From: Pelagibacterium nitratireducens
Lineage (GTDB): Bacteria; Pseudomonadota; Alphaproteobacteria; Rhizobiales; Devosiaceae
DNA: 64,000 nt
Direction of reading: 5' to 3'
NCBI RefSeq assembly: GCF_037044555.1
Contig: NZ_CP146275.1
Span: forward strand, 2,708,501 to 2,772,500
Positions 9,920 to 19,140 of the stretch are shown piece after piece; the first letter of the stretch is position 1; the number at the start of each line of letters is the position of its first letter. Position numbers and translations under genes: made by a program. Under the pieces are notes generated by a model that saw only the letters and a list, made by a program, of their open reading frames with translations, was not told the DNA's origin and made no database searches.

Positions 9920-10519
9920 ATGAGCTTTTCACTCCCAGACCTGCCCTATTCCTATGATGCGCTCGGCCCGTACATGTCGGCTGAAACGCTTGAGTTTCAT
10001 CATGACAAGCACCATCAGGCCTACGTGACCAACGGCAGCAAGCTGCTCGAAGGTTCAGGCCTTGAGGGCAAGAGCCTCGAAGATATCGTCAAGGAAAGCT
10101 TCGGCAAGAACCAGCCCCTGTTCAACAATGCCGGCCAGCATTTCAATCACATTCATTTCTGGAAGTGGATGAAGCCCAATGGCGGCGGCAAATCCCTGCC
10201 CGGCAAGCTGCAGGCGGCCGTCGATTCCGACCTTGGCGGGTTCGACAAGTTCCGCGATGATTTCCTCGCCGCTGGCGCCGGTCAGTTCGGTTCGGGCTGG
10301 GCTTGGCTGACCCTCAAGGACGGCAAGCTCGAAGTGACCAAGACCCCCAACGGGGAAAACCCGCTGGTGCACGGCGGCACGCCGCTGCTGGGTGTGGATG
10401 TGTGGGAACACTCCTATTACATCGACTACCGCAACGCGCGCCCGAAATATCTCGAAGCCTGGTTCGACAATCTTGTGAACTGGGACTACGTGGCCGAGCT
10501 GCACGAAGCCGCCTCCTAA
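9920..10519 (+). CDS. sodB: Superoxide dismutase, Fe type
   Basis: A 199-residue Fe/Mn superoxide dismutase converting superoxide to H2O2 and O2. Metal ligands are visible: His in FHHDKHH, His in the NAGQHFNH segment, and Asp/His in DVWEHSYYIDY. The Gln directly before the second His favours the iron form. A strong AAGGAGG Shine-Dalgarno precedes the ATG. A clear terminator follows, so it is probably monocistronic. Confidence 0.94.
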   Translation: MSFSLPDLPYSYDALGPYMSAETLEFHHDKHHQAYVTNGSKLLEGSGLEGKSLEDIVKESFGKNQPLFNNAGQHFNHIHFWKWMKPNGGGKSLPGKLQAAVDSDLGGFDKFRDDFLAAGAGQFGSGWAWLTLKDGKLEVTKTPNGENPLVHGGTPLLGVDVWEHSYYIDYRNARPKYLEAWFDNLVNWDYVAELHEAAS

Positions 10520-10541
10520 ATTATACTATTGCATCAATGGG

Positions 10542-10573
10542 ATATGGCCCGTCTGTCCACAGGCGGGCCATAT
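10542..10573 (+). terminator. Probable terminator of sodB
   Basis: A perfect 10-bp stem (ATATGGCCCG / CGGGCCATAT) with a 12-base loop, 22 bases after the sodB stop, followed by a short GCTTTAA tail. The T-run is weak. Confidence 0.6.
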
Positions 10574-10649
10574 GCTTTAAGGTTACTGGAATTGGCACCT
10601 TCCGGCTGCACGATGGGCGTGTTAAGGCTTGGGTAACCATTGATATTTG

Positions 10650-11228
10650 ATGCCAAGCGAGCCGCCCGTGTTGCCTGTTCCGACCATTGCCGTTCTTTCC
10701 AACAGCCCGGCGCTGGCATCGGTTCTGGGAGCGACATTGCGGAGGGGGCATGGCTGGCGCGTGCGCGAATTTTGCGACCACCGGGCGCTGAGCGACTACA
10801 TGCGCATCGCGCCGCTGGCGCTGCTGGTAACCGATTACGACCTCGACCGGGTGACGGCGGCGGACGTGGCGCTTTCGATCCGCAACGGCGATGATCTTGC
10901 GTCCCGACATGTCCAGATCATTGCCCTGAGCCGGACCGTGGATAGCGAGATGAGGCGGCGATGTGTGCAGGCGGGCATTGACGAAGTCATCGTCAAACCC
11001 ATGAGCCCTGTGTATCTCGAAGAGCGGATTGCCGCGCGGCTGGCCAACGGAACCGGTGGGTATGTGAGCGCCGAGCCCTATTATGTGGGGCCGGACCGGC
11101 GAAACCGGATTGCGTTGGACGACACACGGGTCATTCCTGTCGAGCGGCGCGGCGAAAACATCGTCTCGTTTCTCGCCCACAAGGCGATGCGCGAACAGCG
11201 CCCGGATTCATCTAGACCAGACGCGTAA
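10650..11228 (+). CDS. Receiver-domain protein with degenerate acidic pocket
   Basis: A 192-residue single receiver-like domain (about residues 10-125) with a C-terminal tail containing YYVGPDRRNR. The phospho-acceptor Asp is kept (LLVTDYDL) and so is the conserved Lys-Pro (VIVKPMSP). The N-terminal acidic pair that binds Mg2+ is replaced by Ser-Asn in IAVLSNSP. Phosphorylation may therefore be impaired or absent. No output domain or partner kinase is nearby. The ATG at 10650 follows an in-frame TTG. Its 3' end overlaps the convergent LOG-like gene by 17 bases. Confidence 0.75.
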   Translation: MPSEPPVLPVPTIAVLSNSPALASVLGATLRRGHGWRVREFCDHRALSDYMRIAPLALLVTDYDLDRVTAADVALSIRNGDDLASRHVQIIALSRTVDSEMRRRCVQAGIDEVIVKPMSPVYLEERIAARLANGTGGYVSAEPYYVGPDRRNRIALDDTRVIPVERRGENIVSFLAHKAMREQRPDSSRPDA

Positions 11229-11742
11229 GCCTGTTCCACAGATCATCGAAAGTCTCCGATATCTGAATCAGGCCATCGATATTGCCGCGACCGACGGAGG
11301 CGACATCGCCGGCAAAGCCTTTCACGACTTCATAGGCTCTGCCCTGATTGAGCAGGCCGACAGGGCGGTCGCTTTGAGCACCGCCGGCGGCGACCCAGGC
11401 CGAATAGAGGGCGGCGACCGTATCGATGCCGCCCGGCAGGCCGATCAATGCCTGACTGGCCCTCACCATACGGGCTGCAGCGGCGGATTCGGTGTCCTCG
11501 GAAACGATCTCGACCCCCTGCGGCACGTCGAGACGACGGGTGATGGGACCGGTGGCGACTGTGACGTGGCCACCGCCAGCCAGCGCCGATTCAATCAGGG
11601 TTCGCGGCCATTGGCCATTGCGGGCGATGCAATGGAGATGCGCACCATTGCGCGCGATGGTGGCGCCGGCCTGACGGTAGAGCGCCTGGTGAGCGGTCAG
11701 CCCAGTATCGGCGAATATGGCAACGGCGCTGAGCTTTGCCAT
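11212..11742 (-). CDS. LOG-like (TIGR00730-related) protein with altered motif
   Basis: A 176-residue Rossmann-like protein resembling the LOG family (cytokinin riboside monophosphate phosphoribohydrolase-like, often mis-named lysine decarboxylase). The region GLPGGIDTVAALYSAW corresponds to the family PGGxGTxxE motif, but Gly is replaced by Asp and the catalytic Glu by Ala. PVGLLNQGRAYEVVKGF matches the following conserved strand-helix. Phosphoribohydrolase activity is therefore doubtful. The start at 11742 has an AGGGGG ribosome site and sits 4 bases after the ATPase gene stop, so the two are probably coupled. Confidence 0.6.
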   Translation of the reverse strand: MAKLSAVAIFADTGLTAHQALYRQAGATIARNGAHLHCIARNGQWPRTLIESALAGGGHVTVATGPITRRLDVPQGVEIVSEDTESAAAARMVRASQALIGLPGGIDTVAALYSAWVAAGGAQSDRPVGLLNQGRAYEVVKGFAGDVASVGRGNIDGLIQISETFDDLWNRLTRLV

Positions 11743-11746
11743 ATCG

Positions 11747-13231
11747 CTAGCGCCCCCTGGTAAGCGTGCCGAGCACACTGCGCACAAAGGAATCCCCGGC
11801 GCGGCGGGCGACGGTGCGGGCAAAGCTGGTCAGCGCGGCTTCCATCGGGGTTTGCCGGGTGGAACGGCGCGTCGCAGGCTTGGACCGGGCCTGTTCGATC
11901 TTTTCGAGTTCGGATTCACGAGCCGCAATCTCGGCCTCGCGCAGCGCCTGGGCGGCGCGGGCGTCGAGAAGCTCATAGGCCGACTCGCGATCGATTACGG
12001 CGTCGTAAAGCCCGGAAACCGGGCTCCCGGCAATGACAGTGGCTCGCTCTTCTGGCGTGATCGGGGCCATGCGGGAGGATGGCGGACGGATCATGGTGCG
12101 ACCGACCACCGAGGGAATGCCTTTTTCTTCCAGCACGGAGACCAGCGCCTCGCCCGTACCGAGTTGGGTGATGACTTCGGCGGTGTCGAAATCGGGATTG
12201 GGCCTGAAGGTTTCGGCGGCGATCCTGACGGCCTTTTGTTCCCTGGGGGTATAGGCGCGCAGGGCGTGCTGGATGCGGTTGCCGAGTTGGGCGAGGACGC
12301 CTTCGGGTACATCGGCGGGATTTTGCGTTACAAAATAAACACCTACGCCTTTCGAGCGCACCAATTTCACGACCTGCTCGATCTTGTCGAGCAGCACTTT
12401 TGGCGCCTCATCGAACAAAAGGTGCGCTTCGTCGAAAAAGAACACCAGTTTGGGCTTATCGGGATTGCCCACTTCTGGAAGTTGCTCAAACAGTTCCGAT
12501 AACAGCCAGAGCAGGAACATAGCATAGAGCCGAGGAGCGCGCATAAGTTCGTCGGCGGCGAGGATCGAGATGAAGCCGCGGCCTTGCGTGTCGGTGCGCA
12601 TGAGGTCGGAAATTTTCAGCGCCGGCTCGCCGAAAAAGTTCTCGGCGCCCTGCTGTTCGAGGACGAGCAGCGCGCGCTGGATGGCGCCGACAGAAGCTGT
12701 GGAGATGTTGCCGTAGTGGGCGGAGAGTTCGGCCCGGCGCTCGGCGACGTGGCTGAGAAGTGAACGCAAGTCCTTGAAATCAAGGAGCAAAAGACCTTCC
12801 TCGTCGGCCAGTTTGAAGGTGGCGTTCAAGATGCCTTCCTGAGTGGCGTTGAGGTCGAGCATGCGCGAGAGCAACAGCGGTCCCATCTCGGAAACCGTGG
12901 TGCGGATCGGGTGTCCCTGGCGGCCGAACAGGTCCCAGAAGATGGTTGGGAAAGCCTCGTAGGCATAGTCGGAAAAGCCGATCTTTTCGGCGCGTTCGGC
13001 AAGGAAGTCCTTGGGCTCGCCCGGCTTTGAAAGCCCTGCCACATCGCCCTTGATGTCGGCGCAGAAAACCGGGACCCCGGCGCGGGAGAAGCCTTCGGCA
13101 AGTATTTGCAGGGTAACGGTTTTTCCCGTTCCCGTTGCGCCGGTGATGAGGCCGTGGCGGTTGCCGAAACCGAGATGGAGGTATTCGGGCCGGGCGCTGG
13201 TTCCGAGATAAACGGCGTCGTCGAGGAGCAT
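11747..13231 (-). CDS. HerA/YjgR-like helicase-type ATPase (DUF853)
   Basis: A 494-residue P-loop ATPase of the DUF853/YjgR group related to HerA and FtsK. Walker A is GATGTGKT near residue 38 and Walker B is LVFFFDEAH near residue 268. [23 protein letters not shown] is the family sensor/arginine region. The C-terminus is Arg/Ala-rich. The cellular role is unproven; homologues are often mis-named as DNA repair or conjugation ATPases. I chose the ATG at 13231 (MLLDD) because the longer frame would run into the divergent neighbour's leader. Confidence 0.85.
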   Translation of the reverse strand: MLLDDAVYLGTSARPEYLHLGFGNRHGLITGATGTGKTVTLQILAEGFSRAGVPVFCADIKGDVAGLSKPGEPKDFLAERAEKIGFSDYAYEAFPTIFWDLFGRQGHPIRTTVSEMGPLLLSRMLDLNATQEGILNATFKLADEEGLLLLDFKDLRSLLSHVAERRAELSAHYGNISTASVGAIQRALLVLEQQGAENFFGEPALKISDLMRTDTQGRGFISILAADELMRAPRLYAMFLLWLLSELFEQLPEVGNPDKPKLVFFFDEAHLLFDEAPKVLLDKIEQVVKLVRSKGVGVYFVTQNPADVPEGVLAQLGNRIQHALRAYTPREQKAVRIAAETFRPNPDFDTAEVITQLGTGEALVSVLEEKGIPSVVGRTMIRPPSSRMAPITPEERATVIAGSPVSGLYDAVIDRESAYELLDARAAQALREAEIAARESELEKIEQARSKPATRRSTRQTPMEAALTSFARTVARRAGDSFVRSVLGTLTRGR

Positions 13232-13365
13232 GGGCGGGGTCCGATTCAACAGCAGGACCCAATCTATAGCGGGGTGCAAGCGCGCACCGCAAGGATTCAC
13301 TATTGCGCGTAAAAAGTATGGAGTTGAGTGAAATTTACCCGTTAGTTGCCGGAATCGGAGGAAAT

Positions 13366-14688
13366 ATGAAAATCGACCGTCGCAGATTTCTCGCAGCTTC
13401 ACTTATCCCCGCGCTATGCACCCCGTTTATGATGCGGGCAGCCTTTGGTCAGGCGGTGACGCCATGGCCGGACGCAGCGACGGACATGACCGAAATGTTG
13501 CAGGCCGCTATCGATAGCGCGCGCGACACCGGGCATCTGGCGCTACCGGCCGGGCGCTTTTCGACGCGGGGCTTGCGCCTGCCCTCGGGGTTCATGCTGT
13601 CGGGCGTGCCCGGCTCGACCGAGCTGGTGCATCTGGGCAGCGATCCCCTGCTGGGCGCCGAGGGCGAAGCCAACATCGTTCTGGCCGGGCTGTCGATCGA
13701 CGGCAGCGGTGCGGGCGGCGAGATGTGGCATGGCGGACTTGTCCATTTTGCCGATTGCGCGAACGTGACGATCCGCGACTGCGAGGTTTCCAATACGGCA
13801 CTCAACGGCATTACGCTGATGGGATCGTCGGGGCGGGTTGAAAATTGCCGGGTGAGCGGCAGCGCCTATACCGGGCTGTTCGTCTACGACGGGGCGGGCG
13901 TCTCGATTGACGGCAACACCATAACCGAGTGCGGCAATGGCGGGGTCAGGGTGTGGCGCGGCGAAGCGGGGGCTGACGGGACAATCATTTCGGGCAACCG
14001 GATCTCCGGAATCGACTGGACAGATGGCGGCAATGGGCAGAACGGAAACGGGATCAACATTTTCCGGGCCGATGAGGTGATCGTTTCGGGCAACCATATC
14101 TCCGAGTGCGCCTTCTCGGCGATCCGCCTCAACGCCACCAACAACACCCAGATCACCGGCAACACATGCCTTGGCAGTGGGGAGGTGGCGATCTTTTCGG
14201 AATTTTCGTTCACCGGCTCGGTGATCGCCAACAACATCATCGATGGGGCGGCTGCGGGCATTTCGATGACCAATTTCAACGACGGCGGACGGCTGGCGGT
14301 GTGCACGGGCAATATCGTGCGCAATCTTTATCAGGCGTCCGAGACCAATCCCGACCTCGATACGCCCTATGGGATTGCAGCGGAGGCCGATGCCATCATT
14401 TCCGACAATGTGATCGAAAACGTACCGGGGACCGGCATAACCGCAGGTTGGGGACCGTATCTGCGCGATGTGACGATCAGCGGCAATTTGGTGCGCGATA
14501 TCGATACCGGCATCGTGGTGAGCGTGGCTGAGGGTGCGGGCGCTGCGAGCGTTACGGGAAACACGATCATCGGAGCGCGACAGAACGGCATTGTCGGCAG
14601 TGCGTGGTGGGATTTGATCTCCAGCGATCTGGCGCAGGAGACGGAGCGGTTTCCGCAGGTTTTGGTCGAGGGGAACCGGGTTTCCTGA
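13366..14688 (+). CDS. Tat-exported right-handed beta-helix protein (TIGR03808)
   Basis: A 440-residue protein with a twin-arginine signal ([14 protein letters not shown], cleavage near AFGQA) and a long parallel beta-helix built of repeated xISGNxI / xITGNxC rungs (residues about 100-420). This matches the TIGR03808 family of Tat-translocated repeat proteins of Hyphomicrobiales, whose function is unknown. Parallel beta-helices often bind or cut polysaccharide, but no catalytic residues can be assigned here. GGAGG stands 5 bases before the ATG at 13366. The gene is divergent from the HerA-like ATPase. Confidence 0.8.
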   Translation: MKIDRRRFLAASLIPALCTPFMMRAAFGQAVTPWPDAATDMTEMLQAAIDSARDTGHLALPAGRFSTRGLRLPSGFMLSGVPGSTELVHLGSDPLLGAEGEANIVLAGLSIDGSGAGGEMWHGGLVHFADCANVTIRDCEVSNTALNGITLMGSSGRVENCRVSGSAYTGLFVYDGAGVSIDGNTITECGNGGVRVWRGEAGADGTIISGNRISGIDWTDGGNGQNGNGINIFRADEVIVSGNHISECAFSAIRLNATNNTQITGNTCLGSGEVAIFSEFSFTGSVIANNIIDGAAAGISMTNFNDGGRLAVCTGNIVRNLYQASETNPDLDTPYGIAAEADAIISDNVIENVPGTGITAGWGPYLRDVTISGNLVRDIDTGIVVSVAEGAGAASVTGNTIIGARQNGIVGSAWWDLISSDLAQETERFPQVLVEGNRVS

Positions 14689-14728
14689 CGGCACGGCCGG
14701 TGCGAGAGGCTTGAGCGCTGCCGGTTAC

Positions 14729-14760
14729 CGGGTCCCGGGTCTTCGCCCGGGATGACGGTG
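14729..14760. repeat. REP-like palindromic intergenic element, copy 1
   Basis: The core is TCCCGGG / CCCGGGA (14733-14739 and 14746-14752) with a 6-base loop, followed by TGACGGTG. It shares its GGTCCCGG...CCGGGATGACGGTG layout with elements at 56425 and 61011. It sits between two convergent genes and may also help terminate transcription. Confidence 0.65.
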
Positions 14761-14780
14761 GGGGCGTGGTGGGCGTTGGC

Positions 14781-15797
14781 TCAGAGTTTGAGACGCGCGG
14801 CCTCGGTGGCTTCGATATAGCCGATTTCGTGGCCGGCCCAGTTGCGCTGGTGCTGGCGGGCGCGCGATTGCAGGACTTTTGCCTGTTCGGGCGTTGGGCT
14901 GGAAATTTCGAGCAGGAGGGCGGCGGCCATGGCGGTTGCGGCGGGGACGCTGCCATCGTCGCATTTGAGGGCAAAGCCGATGCCCTGCTCGGGCAGCGCA
15001 CCGCAATAGATGCCGTCCGCGCCGAATTTGAGCATCAGGCGACCATCAAATACCGCCATGGCGTCGGTATCGAACGCGCCGGTGCCACCGATCAGAAAGG
15101 GATGAGAGGTGGCGGCGGCGAAAATCTGGTGCGCGGCGGCTGCGGTTTCGGCATTCAGCCCCTCGCCCGTGGCCATGCGGGCAAAGCCTCTGGCAAAGGC
15201 ATGGATCGGCGCAGCCCAGGTGGGGATCGAGCACCCGTCGGTCCCGCATTTGCCCTCGGTGAGGGGATGATCGAGAACATCCTCGAGCGCCTGCCGGACA
15301 CGCTGCTGAACCGGATGCTGGCGGGTGGAATAGCCCTTGGGGTCCTCACCCAGAGCCCGAGCAACGGCGAGCATGCCAGCATGTTTGCCCGAGCAGGCAT
15401 TGTGCAGGGCGCCAGGCTTTCCCCCTTGCGCGAACAGGGCTTTGCGCGCTGCAGGGTCGATGGGCGGATGGGCACCGCATTCGAGCGCCGTCTCGTCGAG
15501 ATCGATGGCGGCAAGCATCGATGCGGCCAACTCGGTATGAGCCGGTTCGCCATTGTGCGAGGCGCAGGTCAGGGCAATGGCCGGGCCGGCCAGGCCATAG
15601 CGCGCGTTGGCACCGGTCGCGAAAATGGGGAGGGCCTGCATGGATTTGATGGCCGAACGGGGAAAGATTTCAGCCGTCACCTCGCCAATCGAGGCGAGAA
15701 TGTTTCCCGCGGCATCGGACACGCAGATGGCGCCGCGATGGCGGTTTTCGATCCAGTTTCCACGCACCGAATGCGCCAGTACAGGATTGGCGGTCAT
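14781..15797 (-). CDS. L-asparaginase, Rhizobium etli-type (zinc class 3)
   Basis: A 338-residue asparaginase hydrolysing L-asparagine to aspartate and ammonia. It belongs to the R. etli AsnB/ReAV class (often annotated asparaginase II), unrelated to the E. coli enzymes. With the ATG at 15797, Ser48 and Lys51 (SAIK) and the zinc residues Cys135, Lys138 (CSGK) and Cys189 (TDGC) fall at the positions I recall for ReAV, which supports this start over the GTG at 15812. No signal peptide is evident, so it is probably cytoplasmic. Confidence 0.9.
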   Translation of the reverse strand: MTANPVLAHSVRGNWIENRHRGAICVSDAAGNILASIGEVTAEIFPRSAIKSMQALPIFATGANARYGLAGPAIALTCASHNGEPAHTELAASMLAAIDLDETALECGAHPPIDPAARKALFAQGGKPGALHNACSGKHAGMLAVARALGEDPKGYSTRQHPVQQRVRQALEDVLDHPLTEGKCGTDGCSIPTWAAPIHAFARGFARMATGEGLNAETAAAAHQIFAAATSHPFLIGGTGAFDTDAMAVFDGRLMLKFGADGIYCGALPEQGIGFALKCDDGSVPAATAMAAALLLEISSPTPEQAKVLQSRARQHQRNWAGHEIGYIEATEAARLKL

Positions 15798-15886
15798 AAG
15801 AAAAATCCCCACGAAATGCTGGTCTGGGTGGACCGCAGGCCGTGGGGAAAGTCAAGAGTGGAGGTCAGAGTCCGAGGGTGTCGAAA

Positions 15887-16216
15887 TCAGATATCGGCGG
15901 GCGTCAGATATTTCGAATTGACCCAACCCTTTATGGTGTCACGCTCCACGAGACACCAGTCGGTGGAGCGTTCGACTTCGATGCAGCGTTCGACCCAGAC
16001 ATGGACGAGCGGGGCGAGGTGGCCGACCTTTCGTGAATAGGATGCGGGCCAGCGCCGGACATTGAGATGATCCCATGCGGCAACGCCGGTGACCTGCGCG
16101 AGCGTATCGACGGGATAACCACGGGCCTGGACCGGCGGCGCGAAAATGCCCGAAGCGAGAAGAAGAAAAACGCCCCCCGCGACAGCGGGCAGTGCCAGAC
16201 GAGATGAAAACGACAT
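15887..16216 (-). CDS. Exported SH3b-domain protein
   Basis: A 109-residue protein with an N-terminal signal/anchor (LPAVAGGVFLLLASGIFA) and a bacterial SH3 domain: AAWDHLNVRRWPASYSRKVG, then VERSTDWCLVE and IKGWVNSKYL. Bacterial SH3 domains usually bind cell-wall peptides. The function is otherwise unknown. I chose the ATG at 16216 (MSFSS), directly before the basic residue and hydrophobic core. Confidence 0.75.
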   Translation of the reverse strand: MSFSSRLALPAVAGGVFLLLASGIFAPPVQARGYPVDTLAQVTGVAAWDHLNVRRWPASYSRKVGHLAPLVHVWVERCIEVERSTDWCLVERDTIKGWVNSKYLTPADI

Positions 16217-16397
16217 TTCAGGGTCCCCCAAAAGCGCGAGATGCGCGGTTCAATTTGTCTGTGGAGAATTACCCTGAACCTTTTGAACGCGTTCTGATTT
16301 GACTATTCAGCCACTGTTCAGCACCATGAACCCGTATTAACCCTTGTTAAGGGGGCGGGGGCGTCACAAGGGCTATGAGTGCCGAGGAGGGTCTTTG

Positions 16398-17009
16398 ATG
16401 TCGGCCACACGATTGCTTGTTCTCGCTTTTGTCCGCGCGCACCAAAGCGCGCATGGCTACCTGATCGGGCAGGAACTGCTCGCCTGGAACGCCGATAAAT
16501 GGGCCAATACCAAGACCGGCTCGATCTATCACGCGCTGCGGCAGCTGGCCAAAGAGGGATTTCTCGACGAGATCGACGTTCCATCTTCGGGCACGGCTCC
16601 GGCGCGCACGGAGTATTCGATCACCGAAGCGGGGGATGCCGAGTTCCATCAGCTGATGGAAAAGGCGCTCACATTGCCACAGCCGCGATCGGACATGTTG
16701 TGCGCGGGGCTGGTGCTGATGTCGGCCCTGCCGCGACCGACCGTTCTCGCGCTGCTCGGCAAGCGGCTGACAACACTGGCAAAGCAGCGAAGCGAGGTCA
16801 GCAGGGCGAACAGCACGGTGTCGTTCAGCGGGGCAAACGCCCTGCCCCCGCATGTGGAAGCGCTTTTAAGCTTCTGGACGCACAATACGGACTGCAACCA
16901 CGACTGGCTCACCGGGCTGATCGCAAAGATCGAAGCGGGCGCCTATGTTTTTGCCGACGAGGATCCCATGGCATTCGGCGTGCCGGGGGGATCGTTCGTC
17001 ATTCCGTAA
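16398..17009 (+). CDS. PadR-family transcriptional regulator
   Basis: A 203-residue protein with an N-terminal PadR-type winged helix (about residues 5-90): LLVLAFVRAHQSAHGYLIG..., then TKTGSIYHALRQLAKEGFLDEI and the wing segment ARTEYSITEAG. The C-terminal part is helical, as in the PadR_C dimerisation domain. The effector is unknown. GAGGAGG lies 7 bases before the ATG at 16398. Its 3' end overlaps the convergent small gene by 11 bases. Confidence 0.85.
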   Translation: MSATRLLVLAFVRAHQSAHGYLIGQELLAWNADKWANTKTGSIYHALRQLAKEGFLDEIDVPSSGTAPARTEYSITEAGDAEFHQLMEKALTLPQPRSDMLCAGLVLMSALPRPTVLALLGKRLTTLAKQRSEVSRANSTVSFSGANALPPHVEALLSFWTHNTDCNHDWLTGLIAKIEAGAYVFADEDPMAFGVPGGSFVIP

Positions 17010-17223
17010 GCGGGCCGGAACGGGTTCGACCGGGGGGCGATCTATCCATGAAGGCATCGATGGCCCGGGTGGCGCGATGGCGGCAGGCGTCTTCGCCCTC
17101 GGCCCTGCTGGCGCGGATCGTCTCCATGGCCTGAGCAGGCCGAAGCGGCGGCCACATCCTGATTTTCCAGTCTTTTTCGAAAACCGTTCTGACACGAAAT
17201 CCGCGATATTCGAACTCGGCCAT
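16999..17223 (-). CDS. Small conserved-looking protein of unknown function
   Basis: A 74-residue basic protein beginning MAEFEYRGFRVRTVFEKDWKI. The N-terminal half looks like beta strands carrying aromatic and basic residues; the second half is a charged helix. GCGGAGG stands 6 bases before the ATG at 17223, and an upstream ATG at 17229 is too close to it. I do not recognise a family. The good ribosome site and sensible composition suggest a real gene. It is convergent with the PadR gene. Confidence 0.5.
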   Translation of the reverse strand: MAEFEYRGFRVRTVFEKDWKIRMWPPLRPAQAMETIRASRAEGEDACRHRATRAIDAFMDRSPPGRTRSGPLTE

Positions 17224-17452
17224 ACCCATCCTCCGCTCTGGGTTTCGACGATCACACGCCAACAGATCGACATGGCGCCAATATGACATTTGCGGGCATT
17301 TTCCGCCCGTCTGCTGCCGTCCATCGAAATTGAAAAGCCGCCTGCCCCAAAATGGTTGCGAGAGGTCCGGGGCATTGATCGAAAGCAATCGGCGCGGCGC
17401 GTGATCGGGCGGAACCGGCCGCTTGCTTGATATTTCAGCTCGCGCGGATCGA

Positions 17453-18262
17453 TCAGTTCAGCGTGACCCGATTTTCGAGGCCACCGATGAAGACCAGGAT
17501 GATATCGGCCAGCCGTTCGGGCGTTTCCACGCAGGGGAGGTGAGCGGCGCCCTTGATGATTTCAAACCGCGAACCGGGGATCGACTTTGCGAGGTCGGCA
17601 ACGGTCTCGACCGGGGTCGAGCCATCCTCGTCACCCACGATACATATGGCAGGCACCCCGATCTGGCGGGCTTTTTCGCGCAGATCGGCATCGCGGATGG
17701 CGGCGCAGGTCGCCATGTAGCCGGCCGGGGATTGCCGTTCGAGCATGGTGCGGTAGCCGGCCAGTTCCTCGGAGCGGTCGGCACGGAATTGGCCCGTGAA
17801 CCAGTTGGGCATGACACTGTCGCTCAACGCCGCAATGCCGTTAGCCTCGACCGTGGCGATGCGCTGGCTCCAGCTCTGTGCATCGCCCAGTTTGGCGGCG
17901 GTGTCGCACAGGATGAGGGCGGACACGAGGTCGCGGCGGTCGATATAGAGTTGCTGAGCGATCAGCCCGCCGACCGACAGGCCGCATATGACCGCCGATC
18001 CAAGTCCGGCGTGATCCATGATCGCGGCGAGGTCCTCGGCGTGGCGCGCGATGGTGACGGCGCCCTCGCCTGTTTCGGACAGCCCGTGACCGCGCTTGTC
18101 ATAGGTGAGGATGGTGAACTTGCCGACCAGGCGCACGATAACGTCACGCCAGATGCGGAAATCGGTGCCCAGCGCGTTGGCGAACACCAGCACCGGCCCA
18201 TTTTCGGGACCGCCGATCACCTGATAATGGAGGACGGCATCATCGACCTTGAGAAACTGCAC
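17453..18262 (-). CDS. pcaD: Alpha/beta hydrolase, 3-oxoadipate enol-lactonase-like
   Basis: A 269-residue alpha/beta hydrolase most like PcaD, which opens 3-oxoadipate enol-lactone in the beta-ketoadipate pathway. Visible features are FANALGTDFRIWRDV near the oxyanion hole, the nucleophile Ser in GLSVGG (about residue 96), Asp in VGDEDGSTP and His in KGAAHLPCVE. No other pca genes are in the window, so the substrate is uncertain. It lies 162 bp downstream of the RraA-family gene on the same strand. Confidence 0.75.
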   Translation of the reverse strand: MQFLKVDDAVLHYQVIGGPENGPVLVFANALGTDFRIWRDVIVRLVGKFTILTYDKRGHGLSETGEGAVTIARHAEDLAAIMDHAGLGSAVICGLSVGGLIAQQLYIDRRDLVSALILCDTAAKLGDAQSWSQRIATVEANGIAALSDSVMPNWFTGQFRADRSEELAGYRTMLERQSPAGYMATCAAIRDADLREKARQIGVPAICIVGDEDGSTPVETVADLAKSIPGSRFEIIKGAAHLPCVETPERLADIILVFIGGLENRVTLN

Positions 18263-18424
18263 GGCGCGCTCCGTTTATTTTGCGCGATCCTAACCGGATT
18301 CGCGCGCCGGGGCGAAGGGCGGGGGCGATCATGGGCAAGTTAAGTCTGCGCATATGCCTTGCGGAAATACCGCCGAACGCCTTCTGGGGCCGGGATTGCT
18401 CATAAACGCCCTGCCGTCTTGGCA

Positions 18425-19129
18425 TCAGGAATTGGCTTTGTGGTCCTCGTAGCGCTTTTTGGTTTCCGCGTTCATGGGATAAAGACCGGGGAGTGGGACG
18501 CCGCGATCGACTTCGGTCATGATCCAGGCTTCCATGGCTTCCTGTTCGGGCGCTTCGGCGAGGACGTCTTCGAGCAGCGCCTGGGGGATCACGACGGCGC
18601 CATCGTCGTCGACAACGACGGTATCGCCCGGGATCACTGCAACCCCGCCACAGCCGATGGTTTCCTGCCAGCCCACAAAGGTCAGACCGGCCACCGATGG
18701 CGGTGCTGAAATGCCGTTGCACCAGACTGGAAGATTGGTGGAATGAACACCGGCAGCGTCGCGCATCACTCCGTCGGTGACCAGTGCGGCGACACCCTTT
18801 TTCGCCATGCGAAAGCACAGGATGTCACCGAAAATCCCGGCATCCGATACCCCCATGGCATCGGCGACGACGACGGCGCCTTCGGGCATGTCTTCGATGG
18901 CGGCGCGGGTGGAGATCGGCGACGCCCAGCTGGCCGGTGTCGCAAGGTCCTCACGCGCCGGGACAAAACGCAGGGTAAAGGCCGGGCCCACGATGCGCGG
19001 CAGACCCGAGCGGATCGGGCGCGCATTGCGGATCCACACATTGCGCAATCCCTTTTTGAGCAGGACCGTGGTGAGGGTCGCTGTCGAGACTTTTTCCAGC
19101 GTTGCGATGGCGTCCTTGGTCAATGTCAT
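18425..19129 (-). CDS. RraA/HMG-aldolase family protein
   Basis: A 234-residue member of the RraA-like superfamily. Relatives include the RNase E inhibitor RraA and the class II aldolases for 4-hydroxy-4-methyl-2-oxoglutarate and 4-carboxy-4-hydroxy-2-oxoadipate. VTDGVMRDAAGV carries the Arg-Asp pair that is catalytic in the aldolases. Its position at the end of a catabolic operon favours an aldolase or decarboxylase role over RNase control; this is inference. The start is the ATG at 19129, 11 bases after the SDR stop. Confidence 0.75.
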   Translation of the reverse strand: MTLTKDAIATLEKVSTATLTTVLLKKGLRNVWIRNARPIRSGLPRIVGPAFTLRFVPAREDLATPASWASPISTRAAIEDMPEGAVVVADAMGVSDAGIFGDILCFRMAKKGVAALVTDGVMRDAAGVHSTNLPVWCNGISAPPSVAGLTFVGWQETIGCGGVAVIPGDTVVVDDDGAVVIPQALLEDVLAEAPEQEAMEAWIMTEVDRGVPLPGLYPMNAETKKRYEDHKANS

Positions 19130-19140
19130 TGTGAATACCC

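Noticed and set aside
14766..16040. A 424-codon plus-strand frame opposite the asparaginase gene
   Set aside because: The asparaginase on the minus strand has all catalytic residues in place; the plus frame is low-complexity Gly/Arg-rich.
16866..17375. A 169-codon minus-strand frame over the PadR 3' end
   Set aside because: It overlaps PadR extensively. The 74-residue frame with a proper ribosome site is the better gene in this place.
18425..19129. Reading the RraA-family protein as an RNase E inhibitor
   Set aside because: The Arg-Asp aldolase residues and the catabolic operon context argue against RNase control, although the family name suggests it.
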